A stretch of 34,229 nucleotides of DNA. Source: Niastella sp. (GTDB lineage: Bacteria > Bacteroidota > Bacteroidia > Chitinophagales > Chitinophagaceae). Every line of letters starts with the position of its first letter. Position 1 is the stretch's first letter. Location: positions 1 through 34,229 of the forward strand of contig JAGIBF010000056.1 of the NCBI GenBank assembly GCA_017744515.1. Direction: 5' to 3'. The notes below the pieces were generated by a model. That model was not told the origin of the DNA, ran no database searches, and saw only the letters and a program-made list of their open reading frames with translations. Shown in pieces: positions 16,134 to 25,814 of the stretch. Position numbers and translations under genes: made by a program.

Positions 16134-17243
16134 ATGGGCCTGAATATACTGATCTGTGTAAATGACCAGCCTAATGATGCTTTAACGCAGCTGGTGAGCG
16201 AGGTGGAGGTCTATGAGAAGATCGACGAGAACACGCATTACAAATTACATTTTGTGGTGGATGTGTGTGATGGCGATATTGCGCAATCGCTACAAAGTAT
16301 TACTACCAATGGTACCATTTTAAGTGTGCTGGCGCAAACCGGCAACGGATTGGCCTGCCTGGTAAAAGGTCCTGTGCTGCAACAGGATTCCAACTTACAG
16401 CATGGGGGCGCCGGTTCCTGGATCAAAGTAGAGGGTGAAGATTTCGGTTATGTGATGGACCATACCGTGCAATTCAGGGTGACGGATTCCGGTACGGATG
16501 CAGATATCGTGACGCAGATCATATCCAGCTATCCTGCCATGACTGCCGATGTGGAAGCAACGCCTTCTTCTACGTATGATGAAAACAATCATAGTCATGT
16601 GCAGCGCGAATCGAATCTCAGTGTCATCAAAACGCTTGCGCGCAGGAATGGTTATCACTTCTGGATAACTGTGGATGAAGCCGGACAGAGTACCGGTCAT
16701 TTCAAACCCAAGAGTTTATTGGGCAATCCAACAGCCGACCTCATCGTGAATGCAGAGAATAACAATATTGAAGGGCTGCGCCTGAATGCCGATACGCGGC
16801 GGCCAACGCAGACCGAGGGGCTACAGGTAAATCTTCGCACGCGGGAGATCATGGGCAATAATGTTAGCCTCGATGATCCCGCGCTGGGTACTGATACCCT
16901 GGCTACTGCGGCCGGCGACACTGCGCAAACTGTTCACCTCGCTCCTACCGTGGACGATGCCGGCGCTATTCAGGCAAGAAGTGAAGGGGCGCTGCGGGAT
17001 GCACAATGGTTTATCAACGCCACGTGCAGAACAAGTGTTCACCGCTTGTGCAATAAACTGATCCGTTTTCATACGCTGGTGAACATGGTGGGCGCCGGAA
17101 GCCGCTACAGTGGCAAATATTATGTAACCGGCGTAAAGCATACTATCAATGCCGCAGCGCATGCTATGGACCTGGAACTGGCCCGCAATGCGTGGGGTGT
17201 TGAAACGGCATCTGCCAGCGGAGTAGCTGCGTCTATCTTTTAA
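16134..17243 (+). CDS. gp27-like baseplate hub (VgrG N-terminal-like, Afp8 part)
   Basis: This 369-aa protein matches the gp27/VgrG N-terminal-like half of Afp8 and PVC8. Visible are a beta-rich start (VEVYEKIDENTHYKLHFVVD), the central DTGTDADIV-like region with QIISSYPAMTADVE, the R-E-S-N-L-S-V-I-K-T-L-A-R-R-N-G-Y-H-F-W helix-strand motif typical of gp27 domain II, and the end YSGKYYVTGVKHTINAAAHAM. It lacks the OB fold and beta-helical spike, which follow as a separate gene 17 bp downstream. A trimer of this protein should form the socket that adapts six-fold tube symmetry to the three-fold spike. Confidence 0.88.
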   Translation: MGLNILICVNDQPNDALTQLVSEVEVYEKIDENTHYKLHFVVDVCDGDIAQSLQSITTNGTILSVLAQTGNGLACLVKGPVLQQDSNLQHGGAGSWIKVEGEDFGYVMDHTVQFRVTDSGTDADIVTQIISSYPAMTADVEATPSSTYDENNHSHVQRESNLSVIKTLARRNGYHFWITVDEAGQSTGHFKPKSLLGNPTADLIVNAENNNIEGLRLNADTRRPTQTEGLQVNLRTREIMGNNVSLDDPALGTDTLATAAGDTAQTVHLAPTVDDAGAIQARSEGALRDAQWFINATCRTSVHRLCNKLIRFHTLVNMVGAGSRYSGKYYVTGVKHTINAAAHAMDLELARNAWGVETASASGVAASIF

Positions 17244-17260
17244 CTTACCGAATCTTCGTC

Positions 17261-17965
17261 ATGAGTACACAGGACCTCGAACAGGTTTTACATTATATCA
17301 GGAACCGTTTTTTTGGCAAGTACAGGGGTATTGTCAAAGACAATAATGATCCTACCCACCGGGGCAGGATCAAGGTGAGCGTACCTGCTGTGCTGCACGA
17401 TCAGGAAGTGTGGGCGATGCCCTGTGTGCCTTACACCGGCAATAAGACTGGCACTTACCTGATACCTGAGCCTGATGCCGGTGTGTGGGTGGAGTTTGAA
17501 GGTGGCGATCCGGCGTATGCCATCTGGACGGGGGGCTATTGGAGTGATGATGAATTGCCGGTAGACGAGCAGGGTACGCAGGCAACACCGCCTTTGCGCA
17601 TCATCCGCAGTGAAAAGGGATTGATGATCTCTTTCAACGACGACAGTGAAGTAATCACTGTAAGTGATGAGAATGGGCAGAATATTATAACGCTGGATGT
17701 GCATGCGGGCAAGATACGCCTGCAGGCCAATCTTAAAATAGTAGTTGAAGCGCCACAGATAGAGCTGGTGGAGAACTCCACGCACCCGCTTGTATTCGGG
17801 GATAACCTGTTGCAATACCTCAACCAACTGGTGCAGATCTTCAATACTCATATGCATCCGGGTGAACTGGCGCTTGGTGCAGTACCTATAACGCCTGCAC
17901 CGCCCGTGGCTATTATGCCTCCCGCTACGCCTTCCTTATTATCAACCAAGGTTACCACCGGGTAA
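17261..17965 (+). CDS. gp5-like OB-fold spike protein (VgrG C-terminal-like, Afp8 part)
   Basis: This 234-aa protein has a gp5/baseplate-assembly-protein-V OB fold. Key segments are FFGKYRGIVKDNNDPTHRG, RIKVSVPAVL, WAMPCVPYTG, and YLIPEPDAGVWVEFEGGD followed by A-I-W-T-G-G-Y-W. From about residue 110 come repeated short strands (V-I-T-V-S-D-E-N-G-Q-N-I-I-T-L-D and K-I-R-L-Q-A-N-L-K-I-V-V-E-A) that suit a beta-helical spike stem. The C-terminus is Pro-rich and ends in an L-S-T-K-V-T-T-G tail. Together with the gene upstream it reconstitutes a split Afp8. A PAAR-type tip would be expected to bind here, but no PAAR gene is recognisable nearby. Confidence 0.87.
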   Translation: MSTQDLEQVLHYIRNRFFGKYRGIVKDNNDPTHRGRIKVSVPAVLHDQEVWAMPCVPYTGNKTGTYLIPEPDAGVWVEFEGGDPAYAIWTGGYWSDDELPVDEQGTQATPPLRIIRSEKGLMISFNDDSEVITVSDENGQNIITLDVHAGKIRLQANLKIVVEAPQIELVENSTHPLVFGDNLLQYLNQLVQIFNTHMHPGELALGAVPITPAPPVAIMPPATPSLLSTKVTTG

Positions 17966-17978
17966 ATCAACTTATACT

Positions 17979-18248
17979 ATGCCACTGAAAGCAGGAACCA
18001 ATTTCGACGCTTTAGGATTTGCCGATAGTATGGCGGCCACCATGATACAGTCGTTCAAAGATGAATGGCCGCTGGTGATGGGTGATGACATTCCGCTTCC
18101 TGAATCATTGGACCAGATGAAACTGTTGTTTACTGCGGTAGCTCAGGGCGTGGTGAAGCACCTGCAGCAGCATGCCAAAGATTTCAAAGTAACAGTGAAT
18201 GGCCCCAGTTCGATTGATTACACCGGCACTGTTACTCAAATCGATTAA
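17979..18248 (+). CDS. Small protein between spike and gp25, unknown
   Basis: This 89-aa protein (MPLKAGTNFDALGFADSMAA) has a helical N-terminal half including L-D-Q-M-K-L-L-F-T-A-V-A-Q-G-V-V-K-H and a strand-like C-terminal tail KDFKVTVNGPSSIDYTGTV. It is placed between the spike and gp25 genes, where Afp-type systems carry a PAAR-type tip (Afp10) near by. It lacks the P-A-A-R motifs and the zinc-binding His/Cys set of that family. I do not recognise a family. The position suggests a baseplate or spike component. Confidence 0.75.
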   Translation: MPLKAGTNFDALGFADSMAATMIQSFKDEWPLVMGDDIPLPESLDQMKLLFTAVAQGVVKHLQQHAKDFKVTVNGPSSIDYTGTVTQID

Positions 18249-18260
18249 ACATAGGATTAC

Positions 18261-18638
18261 ATGAGTCAGAAAATTCACAGCATACACTACCCGTTCGGCA
18301 TCGATGAAGGATTCGGCAGGTTGTTGGAAGAGCCAGATTATGCTGAGCATGTGGAGCAAATGATCAAGCAGATATTGTTTACGAATCCGGGGGAAAGGAT
18401 CAACCGTCCTGACTTTGGATGCGGGCTGATGCGAATGGTGTTTGCACCCAACAGTGACGTAAGTGCCAACCTTACGCAGGTGATGATCACGCAATCGCTG
18501 CAGCGATGGATCGGTACACTGATCGATGTAATAGATGTAAAGGCTACTGCTGTGAATGAAAAACTGGAAGTGAGTATTGTATATATTCTTAAAGCGCGGC
18601 AGGAACGCCGTTACCTTAACCTTGAAGTGACTATATGA
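18261..18638 (+). CDS. gp25-like baseplate wedge protein (Afp9-like)
   Basis: This 125-aa protein is a clear gp25/GpW-family baseplate wedge component. It shows YPFGIDEGFGRL, the H-V-E-Q-M-I-K-Q-I-L-F-T-N-P-G-E-R motif, and N-R-P-D-F-G-C-G-L, with the family E-P-R/E-R-x-x-x-P-x-F-G pattern. The usual family length is 100-150 residues. Gp25 in T4 starts sheath polymerisation and stabilises the wedge; the same role is expected here. Its stop overlaps the next start as ATGA, consistent with coupled synthesis of the wedge proteins. Confidence 0.93.
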   Translation: MSQKIHSIHYPFGIDEGFGRLLEEPDYAEHVEQMIKQILFTNPGERINRPDFGCGLMRMVFAPNSDVSANLTQVMITQSLQRWIGTLIDVIDVKATAVNEKLEVSIVYILKARQERRYLNLEVTI

Positions 18639-21106
18639 GCAGCGCACCCGACAGGATAGCAAGCCTGAAAGCACAGGACCTGGTTACCGGTATCGACTTT
18701 ATCAATGTTGATAGCAGTCAGACCATACTCGATATTTATTTCCTGCGCCCGGCCACCACCCTGGCAAGCCCATTGCCGGGCAGCATCGATGCTTCGGATA
18801 TCCTTATCTATAGTACTACGGAGGGATTACCGGACATTGAAGTGTTGCCGCTCCTGAGCTGGATCGTGGTGGATGGCCAGGATGCTTTGCGGATCATGAC
18901 GAAATCGCCGGGCGATTTCACGTTGTATAAATTGAAAATAGAAGATGCCAGGATAGATCCTTACTATAATGATGTAAGTTTTAGTTTCAAAGCCAACTGT
19001 CCATCTGACCTGGATTGTACTCCTCCGGAACATGAATGCCCGCCGGATGAAATGGTGGATTATCCAGTCGATTACCTGGCGCGTGACTTCTGGAGTTTCC
19101 GCCGGGCATTGCTCGACTTTGCCTCTCTTCGATATCCTGACTGGACGGACCGGCTGGAAGCTGATGCGGGGATCATGATGGCGGAATTGATGAGTGCGGT
19201 GGGTGATGAAATGGCGTATTACCAGGACCGTGTTGCCCGCGAAGGATATCTTGAAACTGCTACGCAGCGCAGATCTATACGCAGGCATGCGCGGCTGGTA
19301 GACTATCATATGCATGATGGGTTGGGTGCTTTTGCCTGGCTGGAAATGATCATTGGCGCGGGTAGTCACCTCATCAATGCCGGCGAAACCGTATATGCCT
19401 TAAGCAGTGGAGATGCGCGCATCGACTTTGAAGTGGGTTATGGATTGAACGATACGGTTGCGCTCAAACAATATACCGTAGATGCCGCACGCAATACTTT
19501 GCTCCCTCACTTATGGGATGAAGACCAAACATGTTTGCCCGTTGGCACCACCAGCTTATACCTCGAAGGGCATCATGCGATCGATCTACCATTCGATGAC
19601 TTTGCCACCGATCCGGTTACCGGTAAACCAACAGCCGGCAAATGGGTGTTGCTCAAAACCAATCCTACCACGCCGGGCCAACCGGTGCGTAAGCAAATGG
19701 TACGCCTTACGACCATCACCGATACACTTGATCCTGTACTGGCTCCGGGGCCAATCACTTTCATTCAATGGGAGCAGGAGCATGCGCTTGCTTTTGAATT
19801 CGATCTAACTGTTTTAACTGTCAGCGGCAATATGCTGCCCGCCACTGCGGGTAAAACTTATGGCGGTTATTTCCTCGTGAATAAAACTCCTGCGGGCTTA
19901 TCCACTGCAGCATTGAATGCATTCATCAATATAGGTGGGCAGGAAGCTGTTCACCGCCTGGGGCATGATGATACCGCAGCCCCGCGCTATACTTTGCCGG
20001 GCACCCAGCAAAGCAATCTCGTGTACCTCGGCGCTACTGCCGAGAACGCCAAACCAGAAGTGGTACTGGAACGATTGGTCTTTGATGGCACTTTCTGGAT
20101 ATCTGCCGGTGAATTCTGGTCGTACAAGAGAAGCCTGATCGGTGTGAACTCTTCTCTTTCTGAAGAACCTCACTTTACGCTCGACGATGGCAGCTGGCAA
20201 CGTGTAGTGGGTTATCAGCGGGTGGGCAAGGAAGTGGAGCATCGTGATTATGCTTTCAATAATGGTGTTACTATCCGCTTTGGCGATGGTGAATTTGGCA
20301 AGGTGCCTGATGATGATTCGGTATACTATGTACGTTACCGGCTGGGTGGCGGCAAAAGCAGCAATGTATCATCGGGCAGCATCAATCATTTTGATTCCGC
20401 TTTACCCTTCTCCGCCACCGTTACCAATCCATTGGCAGCCGTGAATGGCGTAGATCCTGAAACACCTACCGAACTAAGACAGGTAGTTTCAGAAGCATTT
20501 CGCGTGGTAACCTATCGCGCCGTGAGGCCTGAAGATTATGCCGAAGCAGCGGAGCGATTGCCCTGGGTACAAAAGGCCGGCGCTGCTTTCCGCTGGACAG
20601 GCAGCTGGCTCACTGCTTTTGTAACGGCTGATCCCAAAGGGAAAGTGGTACTTGAACGCAAAGAAAGAAAAGAACTGCAGGACCAGCTGGACCGTTTCAG
20701 GCAGGCAGGGCGCGAAGTATATGTAACCGATCCCGGCTATGCCAACATCGATCTTGAAATAGAAATATGTGTGGATGGCAGTTCTTATGGTGGTGAGGTA
20801 AAGGAACGGGTGATGGAAGCGCTGATGGGCAAAAAGGGTTTGTGGCCACAGGAGGGGTATTTCTCTCCTGACCGGTTCACCTTCGGCACCTGGCTCGAAC
20901 GCTCTTCACTGGAAGCGGCGATACAGGAGGTGCCTGGTGTAAAAGCGGTTGAGCAGATCCGCTTCCGGCGACGTGGCTGGTTTGGCTGGCGCGTCTTCAA
21001 GGCTTACTCTTATGATCCCGGCAAACATGTGATTATCCGCATAGAAAATGACCCGCTTCATCCTGAACGGGGAACGTTAAAACTCTACACACACGGAGGC
21101 TTATGA
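18635..21106 (+). CDS. Baseplate J/gp6-like wedge protein (Afp11-like)
   Basis: This 823-aa protein is a putative baseplate assembly protein of the J/gp6 wedge type. The first 150 residues form a separate domain rich in strands. Then come Y-L-A-R-D-F-W-S-F-R-R-A, LEADAGIMMAELMSAVGDEM, and R-R-S-I-R-R-H-A-R-L-V-D-Y. Downstream are IRFGDGEFGKVPDDDS and NPLAAVNGVDPETPTELR, then Y-R-A-V-R-P-E-D-Y-A, the conserved J-like core. It is the first of two paralogous large wedge proteins in this operon. In the particle they should surround the hub and connect it to sheath initiation and outer plate. It overlaps the next gene as ATGA. Confidence 0.9.
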   Translation: MSSAPDRIASLKAQDLVTGIDFINVDSSQTILDIYFLRPATTLASPLPGSIDASDILIYSTTEGLPDIEVLPLLSWIVVDGQDALRIMTKSPGDFTLYKLKIEDARIDPYYNDVSFSFKANCPSDLDCTPPEHECPPDEMVDYPVDYLARDFWSFRRALLDFASLRYPDWTDRLEADAGIMMAELMSAVGDEMAYYQDRVAREGYLETATQRRSIRRHARLVDYHMHDGLGAFAWLEMIIGAGSHLINAGETVYALSSGDARIDFEVGYGLNDTVALKQYTVDAARNTLLPHLWDEDQTCLPVGTTSLYLEGHHAIDLPFDDFATDPVTGKPTAGKWVLLKTNPTTPGQPVRKQMVRLTTITDTLDPVLAPGPITFIQWEQEHALAFEFDLTVLTVSGNMLPATAGKTYGGYFLVNKTPAGLSTAALNAFINIGGQEAVHRLGHDDTAAPRYTLPGTQQSNLVYLGATAENAKPEVVLERLVFDGTFWISAGEFWSYKRSLIGVNSSLSEEPHFTLDDGSWQRVVGYQRVGKEVEHRDYAFNNGVTIRFGDGEFGKVPDDDSVYYVRYRLGGGKSSNVSSGSINHFDSALPFSATVTNPLAAVNGVDPETPTELRQVVSEAFRVVTYRAVRPEDYAEAAERLPWVQKAGAAFRWTGSWLTAFVTADPKGKVVLERKERKELQDQLDRFRQAGREVYVTDPGYANIDLEIEICVDGSSYGGEVKERVMEALMGKKGLWPQEGYFSPDRFTFGTWLERSSLEAAIQEVPGVKAVEQIRFRRRGWFGWRVFKAYSYDPGKHVIIRIENDPLHPERGTLKLYTHGGL

Positions 21107-23556
21107 GTTGTATTCATTGTGGAAATAAGCAGGAAGGAAATACTCCCAACTGTCTTTGCGACCAGTTTGTTCATCCGTTGCCTTTGAAAATCGGCGCGGG
21201 GCTGGATCACCTGCCGCGGCAAATTGCCAGCTTTCCTGAATTCAGGCGTGCTATGTTGTATTTGCTGCAAACGGAGCAGGTTGAAATCATCGACAGTAAC
21301 AATGTGCTGGTGAAGGTGAGCCCACTGGGCAACTGGCGTGCGCGCGGTAAGGACGACCTCGGTTTGATGTTGCTGGAAATGTGGGCTTACGTATGTGATG
21401 TGCTGTCGTTTTATGACGAAGCGATCGCGAACGAAAGTTATATCAGAAGCAGTCAGCTGCGTCCCGATATCCGCAGGCTTGTAGCGCTGCTGGGTTACCG
21501 CCCAAGGCCAGCTGTTGGCTCTTCTGTTCAGCTGGCAGCCTTAGCCGATGGCAGGCTGCCACTCAAACTGCCTGTGGGAACTGCCTTCCGCTCTGGCGCT
21601 TTCAATGGCAACCCACCACAGGTTTTTGAACTCGACCAGGAGGCCATCATCCACCCTCTCACCAACAAGTGGAAGATCGCGCCTCCACACCCCGGGACTG
21701 TTCAACAGAACAATCCTTCGCAACTAACCATTGCCCCCACTTATACTATTAAGGAAGATGCAGCGGTGCTGCTGATCGATTACTCGAATCAAAACAGGAA
21801 TACGGGACACAGGGTGCAGCAAGTAGCAAAGTATACCGGCAACGACAGGAAACAGTATACCCGCATCAACTTTAGCACACCCACTAAACTAATTACCGGC
21901 GTTTCATTGAATAGTCTTCAACTATTCATTCCCACACAGACAGCCAAATTGTGGACCCTGAACAGCACCAGTGATTCGGTAACCAACACTACGCTGGTGC
22001 TGGAACAACAACTGCCTCAATTAAAAGCCAATGATCACATATTGGCTACTTATAATAATGAAGTGCGGTGGTTCAGGATCACACAGGTAAAGGAAGTGAG
22101 CCGTCAGCCAATGGCTAATAGTGAGATGACGATCAACGGCAACAAATTTACCATGCCGGGCATGTCTATTTCGGTGACCGAAATAACATTGGATACTGAT
22201 ATCAATAATATCTCCAGGAAATCAGCTGGTTCCATCAACTGGGGCAACAATACGCGCGCCGGCATCACCGTGCATTTTGCCATGCAACCGGCTGCCAGGA
22301 TAATCGACGAACCCAAAAGCAGCTTATCGGCTTCTGATCCGCTGTATCTGGAAGGTTTTGTAGAGAAGCCGGTTGATGAGATCAATGCTACTGATTTCTT
22401 ACTGCAGGATGTCAATACAAGGGGAGCTGCAGCCACCGGCGCGCTAAACTTCGCCACCAAGAAACTCACTCTTAGCCAGGGCGTGTCGTGGACGCCTGCC
22501 CTGCAACTGCCCGTAACACTTTACGGCAACGTGATCACCGCCCGCCGTGGCGAGAAAGTAGTGAATGAAAAGTTAGGGAACGGAAACGCTTCGTTATCCA
22601 ATCAAACGTTCAAACTAAAAAAGAAACCGCTCACCTATTATCTGTCTCCGACAGCTGACAATGACGATGGCGTAAAGAATACGCTGAGCATTCATGTGAA
22701 TGGCATACGATGGACAGAAGTAAACAGCTTCTACGGCAGGAAAGAGAATGAACAGGTATATATCGTTCGTCAAAACGATGAAGGAGAAACGCTCGTAACC
22801 TTTGGCGATGGCGTTCGCGGGCAGCGGCTGCCATCAGGGGCTGATAACATTATTGCCAACTATCATTTTGGCGCCGAAGCGGCTGTGCCGCCAGCCGGGG
22901 CCGTGAACCAGCTACCGAAACCTGTAAAGGGATTGCAGAGCGTGAAGAACATGACGCCGGCATTTGGCGGCGCCGATGCAGAACCGGCGGCTGATATTAA
23001 AAAGAATGCACCACGCTCTGCGCTGATCCTTGGCCGTGTAGTTTCTTTAAAGGATATGGAAGCAGTAGCTGCCTCCTTCCCGGGCGTAAAAGCGGTGCAG
23101 GTGGACTGGCGGTGGAGTAAACAAAAGCAAACAGCCTGCGCGCACATCTTCTATATCGGGGATGATGGCATCCAATCCGCGCTTTCGCAACGGTTACGGA
23201 ACTTATCGGACCTTACGGTGACCATCATCGTAGAACAGGCAACAGCTGTACCACTCAAAGTAGCGATCACCCTACGCATCGACGACCGCTATTTGGAAAC
23301 GGATGTGATCAAACAACTTCGGCAGGCGCTTACCAATACCGACACCGGCCTGCTTTCGGTGCAGCATATAGGCATTGGTCAGCCATTGTTCAGAAGCCAA
23401 TTATTCGAAGCCATCCTCAGTGTAGAAGGAACTGTGGCAGTGGATGGCATTTTACTCAATAGAAAAAATTTCGGTCAATATGCTGTAACACCAGGCGCTG
23501 GTCGCTACTTCAACGTGGGCGATAACGGGCTCGTTATTAACGGCACCATCAATTGA
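21103..23556 (+). CDS. Second baseplate J/gp6-gp7-like wedge protein with N-terminal Cys cluster
   Basis: This 817-aa protein is the second large wedge protein, related in layout to the one upstream. Shared signatures include an L-G-L-M-L-L-E-M-W-A-Y-V segment, I-R-R-L-V-A-L-L-G-Y-R-P, TFGDGVRGQRLPSGADNI, and N-A-P-R-S-A-L-I-L-G-R-V-V-S-L-K-D-M-E. It begins with a small cysteine cluster, Cys3, Cys6, Cys17 and Cys19, followed by a His at position 24. That suits a metal-binding knuckle and is absent from its upstream neighbour. The best match in role is Afp12 or a second Afp11-type wedge. It lies between the other wedge gene (ATGA overlap) and the gpI-like gene. Confidence 0.88.
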   Translation: MSCIHCGNKQEGNTPNCLCDQFVHPLPLKIGAGLDHLPRQIASFPEFRRAMLYLLQTEQVEIIDSNNVLVKVSPLGNWRARGKDDLGLMLLEMWAYVCDVLSFYDEAIANESYIRSSQLRPDIRRLVALLGYRPRPAVGSSVQLAALADGRLPLKLPVGTAFRSGAFNGNPPQVFELDQEAIIHPLTNKWKIAPPHPGTVQQNNPSQLTIAPTYTIKEDAAVLLIDYSNQNRNTGHRVQQVAKYTGNDRKQYTRINFSTPTKLITGVSLNSLQLFIPTQTAKLWTLNSTSDSVTNTTLVLEQQLPQLKANDHILATYNNEVRWFRITQVKEVSRQPMANSEMTINGNKFTMPGMSISVTEITLDTDINNISRKSAGSINWGNNTRAGITVHFAMQPAARIIDEPKSSLSASDPLYLEGFVEKPVDEINATDFLLQDVNTRGAAATGALNFATKKLTLSQGVSWTPALQLPVTLYGNVITARRGEKVVNEKLGNGNASLSNQTFKLKKKPLTYYLSPTADNDDGVKNTLSIHVNGIRWTEVNSFYGRKENEQVYIVRQNDEGETLVTFGDGVRGQRLPSGADNIIANYHFGAEAAVPPAGAVNQLPKPVKGLQSVKNMTPAFGGADAEPAADIKKNAPRSALILGRVVSLKDMEAVAASFPGVKAVQVDWRWSKQKQTACAHIFYIGDDGIQSALSQRLRNLSDLTVTIIVEQATAVPLKVAITLRIDDRYLETDVIKQLRQALTNTDTGLLSVQHIGIGQPLFRSQLFEAILSVEGTVAVDGILLNRKNFGQYAVTPGAGRYFNVGDNGLVINGTIN

Positions 23557-23561
23557 ACTTT

Positions 23562-25805
23562 ATGGCTGAAGATCTCTTTGAAAGTTACTATGCGGAGAAG
23601 CTATGGGAAATGATCCCATCTATTTACCGGCATGAGGATGGACTGGCCGCCAATCCCGGCGTATTGCGGGGCATTGTGCAGGTGATGGCCAAACAGGCAG
23701 CGATCCTGCGCAGAAGCCAGGACCGGCTGTGGGAAGATGCCTTTATCGAATGGTGCAATGAATGGGCCGTGCCCTATATCGGTGACCTTGTAGGTACCCG
23801 CCTGCTATCTGCCCTGAATAAACGCGGCAGACGAGTGGATGTGGCGAAAACTATTTATTACCGCCGCCGGAAAGGGACGCCCCGGATACTCGAAGAGCTC
23901 ATCAGCGATATCAGCGGCTGGGAAGGCAAGCTGGTGGAGCAGTTTCAAAAGCTCGTCCGATCACGTCATGGCCTCGATCCATTTCCCGGAACGCTGGCGG
24001 GCCGTTTTTCCGGCACCTTGCCCGGCGGCACTGCCGACCTGCGCAACCCAAGGATCAGTGAACTGGCTGATGGGCCTTTTGAAGAATACTTTCATATTGC
24101 CGACACCAGAAAGCACCGCGGGCTGGATGGCCGCTATGCTATTCCCAAACTTGCTTTTTATCTCTACCGGTTGAAGTCGTACAAGATCGATCATGTTACA
24201 CCATTTTCGCTGGGTAATGGTCAGGATTTCACTTTCGATCCTTCTGGAAGGGATATACCATTATTCAGTCAGCGGTTGCGCTCAGACGATTGGGATCAAT
24301 GGCATAGTGCATTGGAGTGGGAACTGCCAGCGCCTATCCCCTGCCGTTTGCTGGCTCACGCCGAGTACACCATCAACGGCGTAATCGTGCAGCAGTTGGT
24401 AGATAATGGACTAACGCTTGGCGCGGCAGCAGAGTTGCTTACATTGGCAGGACTGCGGTTCAAGAACGAAAGCAGCCTACTGCCCATCCTCAATACGTTT
24501 GTCAATAAAGCGGAAATATTAGGTGCCGCCAATTATAACCGGTTGATCGCATTGGCACTGGTAGCCGACTGTGGGAAGCAGGTGCTGTTGCCGGATGCCG
24601 GTACAGTTTCCACCAATCCGCTGGAAGAAAGTTCTATCATCGTTGGCTTTGAGCCGCCTTCCAACACCATCGTGAGCGTAGAAAATACTACAGCGGGTAA
24701 TTTATCGGGCTGGTCGGTGAACACGGACAAATCGCTTGTGATCGATCCGGAACATGGACGGTTCCGTTTTACTACAGTACCCGACTCTGAGCTGATCGTT
24801 TATGGCAGTTATCATTATGGGTTCTCCGGCAATATTGGCGCCGGCACTTATACGCGCTCCTGCATAGGTTCTCTCGTGGCCAACCAGGTAAAATCGGGTG
24901 GCGGCACTCTCACTGCTGCAGATCTGCTGAATGATGGCATACTACAGATCAGCGATAATAAAACATATGGGCCGGTTTCTGATAAGCTGAGCATCCGTAA
25001 TCTTACTTTGTATGCCGGTAACCAGCAAAGGCCTTACATACGACTGGAGAGTGATTGGATACTCAATACCGGTGCTAATACCAATTCAACGCTTACCATC
25101 GACGGATGCTGGATCGGCGGTATCGCCAACAGTAATGTCTCCATCATCCTGCGAGGTAATTATGAACGTGTGGTGATCAAGGATTGCACGCTCGATCCCG
25201 GCGGTAGTAATAATGCCAATGGAGAAGCTATTTTCCCTGTAACATTGAAGATCGAAGGGTTTGTTGAAACGCTCTGTATACAATCCAGCATCACCGGCCC
25301 TATCCTACTTGACAGTGCCGGAACGGTGGAACAGGTATTCATCGACGACTCTATTATACAATCCGTGAACCCGGCCGTAAAGGCCATCGATATCCGGCAG
25401 GGTAAAACTGATATAGAAAGAACAACTGTATTTGGTGAAATCACTGTACATGAATTGTATGCTTCGGAAGTGATACTGACAGGAACCGGCACCGTCAAGA
25501 ATACACAGGAGGGTTGTTTCCGGTTCAGTGCCGCACCACGCACCAGCAAACTGCCACGCCCTTATGAGTCTTTCCTTTTTGAACATGATACCAATCACTG
25601 GTTCAGCTCCCGCCGCTTTGGCGACCCTGCGTATGCGCAACTCAGCGATACCGCTCCTGCTGAGATAACCCGGGGCGCTGAGAATGGCTCCGAGATGGGC
25701 GCTTTCAGCAACTTATTGAATCCAATAAAACTTGATGGCCTGCGAATAAAGATCGACGAATACATGCCTTTTGGGCTCATCCCAATTTTTATAAACAGAA
25801 CGTAA
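23562..25805 (+). CDS. gpI-like phage tail protein with beta-helical C-terminal region
   Basis: The N-terminal 220 residues of this 747-aa protein match the phage tail/gpI-like family found in eCIS loci (Y-Y-A-E-K-L-W-E-M-I-P-S-I-Y-R, EWAVPYIGDLVGTRLL, YYRRRKGTPRILEELI). From about residue 420 the sequence turns into regular short strands with Asn/Gly turns, as in a right-handed beta-helix. It closes with a conserved-looking tail including SSRRFGDPAYAQLSD and L-R-I-K-I-D-E-Y-M-P-F-G. ATG 23562 is preferred over a TTG at 23553, which lies inside the upstream gene. It probably sits at the outer baseplate and may carry fibre-like surface. Confidence 0.87.
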   Translation: MAEDLFESYYAEKLWEMIPSIYRHEDGLAANPGVLRGIVQVMAKQAAILRRSQDRLWEDAFIEWCNEWAVPYIGDLVGTRLLSALNKRGRRVDVAKTIYYRRRKGTPRILEELISDISGWEGKLVEQFQKLVRSRHGLDPFPGTLAGRFSGTLPGGTADLRNPRISELADGPFEEYFHIADTRKHRGLDGRYAIPKLAFYLYRLKSYKIDHVTPFSLGNGQDFTFDPSGRDIPLFSQRLRSDDWDQWHSALEWELPAPIPCRLLAHAEYTINGVIVQQLVDNGLTLGAAAELLTLAGLRFKNESSLLPILNTFVNKAEILGAANYNRLIALALVADCGKQVLLPDAGTVSTNPLEESSIIVGFEPPSNTIVSVENTTAGNLSGWSVNTDKSLVIDPEHGRFRFTTVPDSELIVYGSYHYGFSGNIGAGTYTRSCIGSLVANQVKSGGGTLTAADLLNDGILQISDNKTYGPVSDKLSIRNLTLYAGNQQRPYIRLESDWILNTGANTNSTLTIDGCWIGGIANSNVSIILRGNYERVVIKDCTLDPGGSNNANGEAIFPVTLKIEGFVETLCIQSSITGPILLDSAGTVEQVFIDDSIIQSVNPAVKAIDIRQGKTDIERTTVFGEITVHELYASEVILTGTGTVKNTQEGCFRFSAAPRTSKLPRPYESFLFEHDTNHWFSSRRFGDPAYAQLSDTAPAEITRGAENGSEMGAFSNLLNPIKLDGLRIKIDEYMPFGLIPIFINRT

Positions 25806-25814
25806 ACCTATTTT

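Noticed and set aside
17979..18248. PAAR-repeat spike tip
   Set aside because: The protein lacks the PAAR motifs and the zinc-binding residues of that family.
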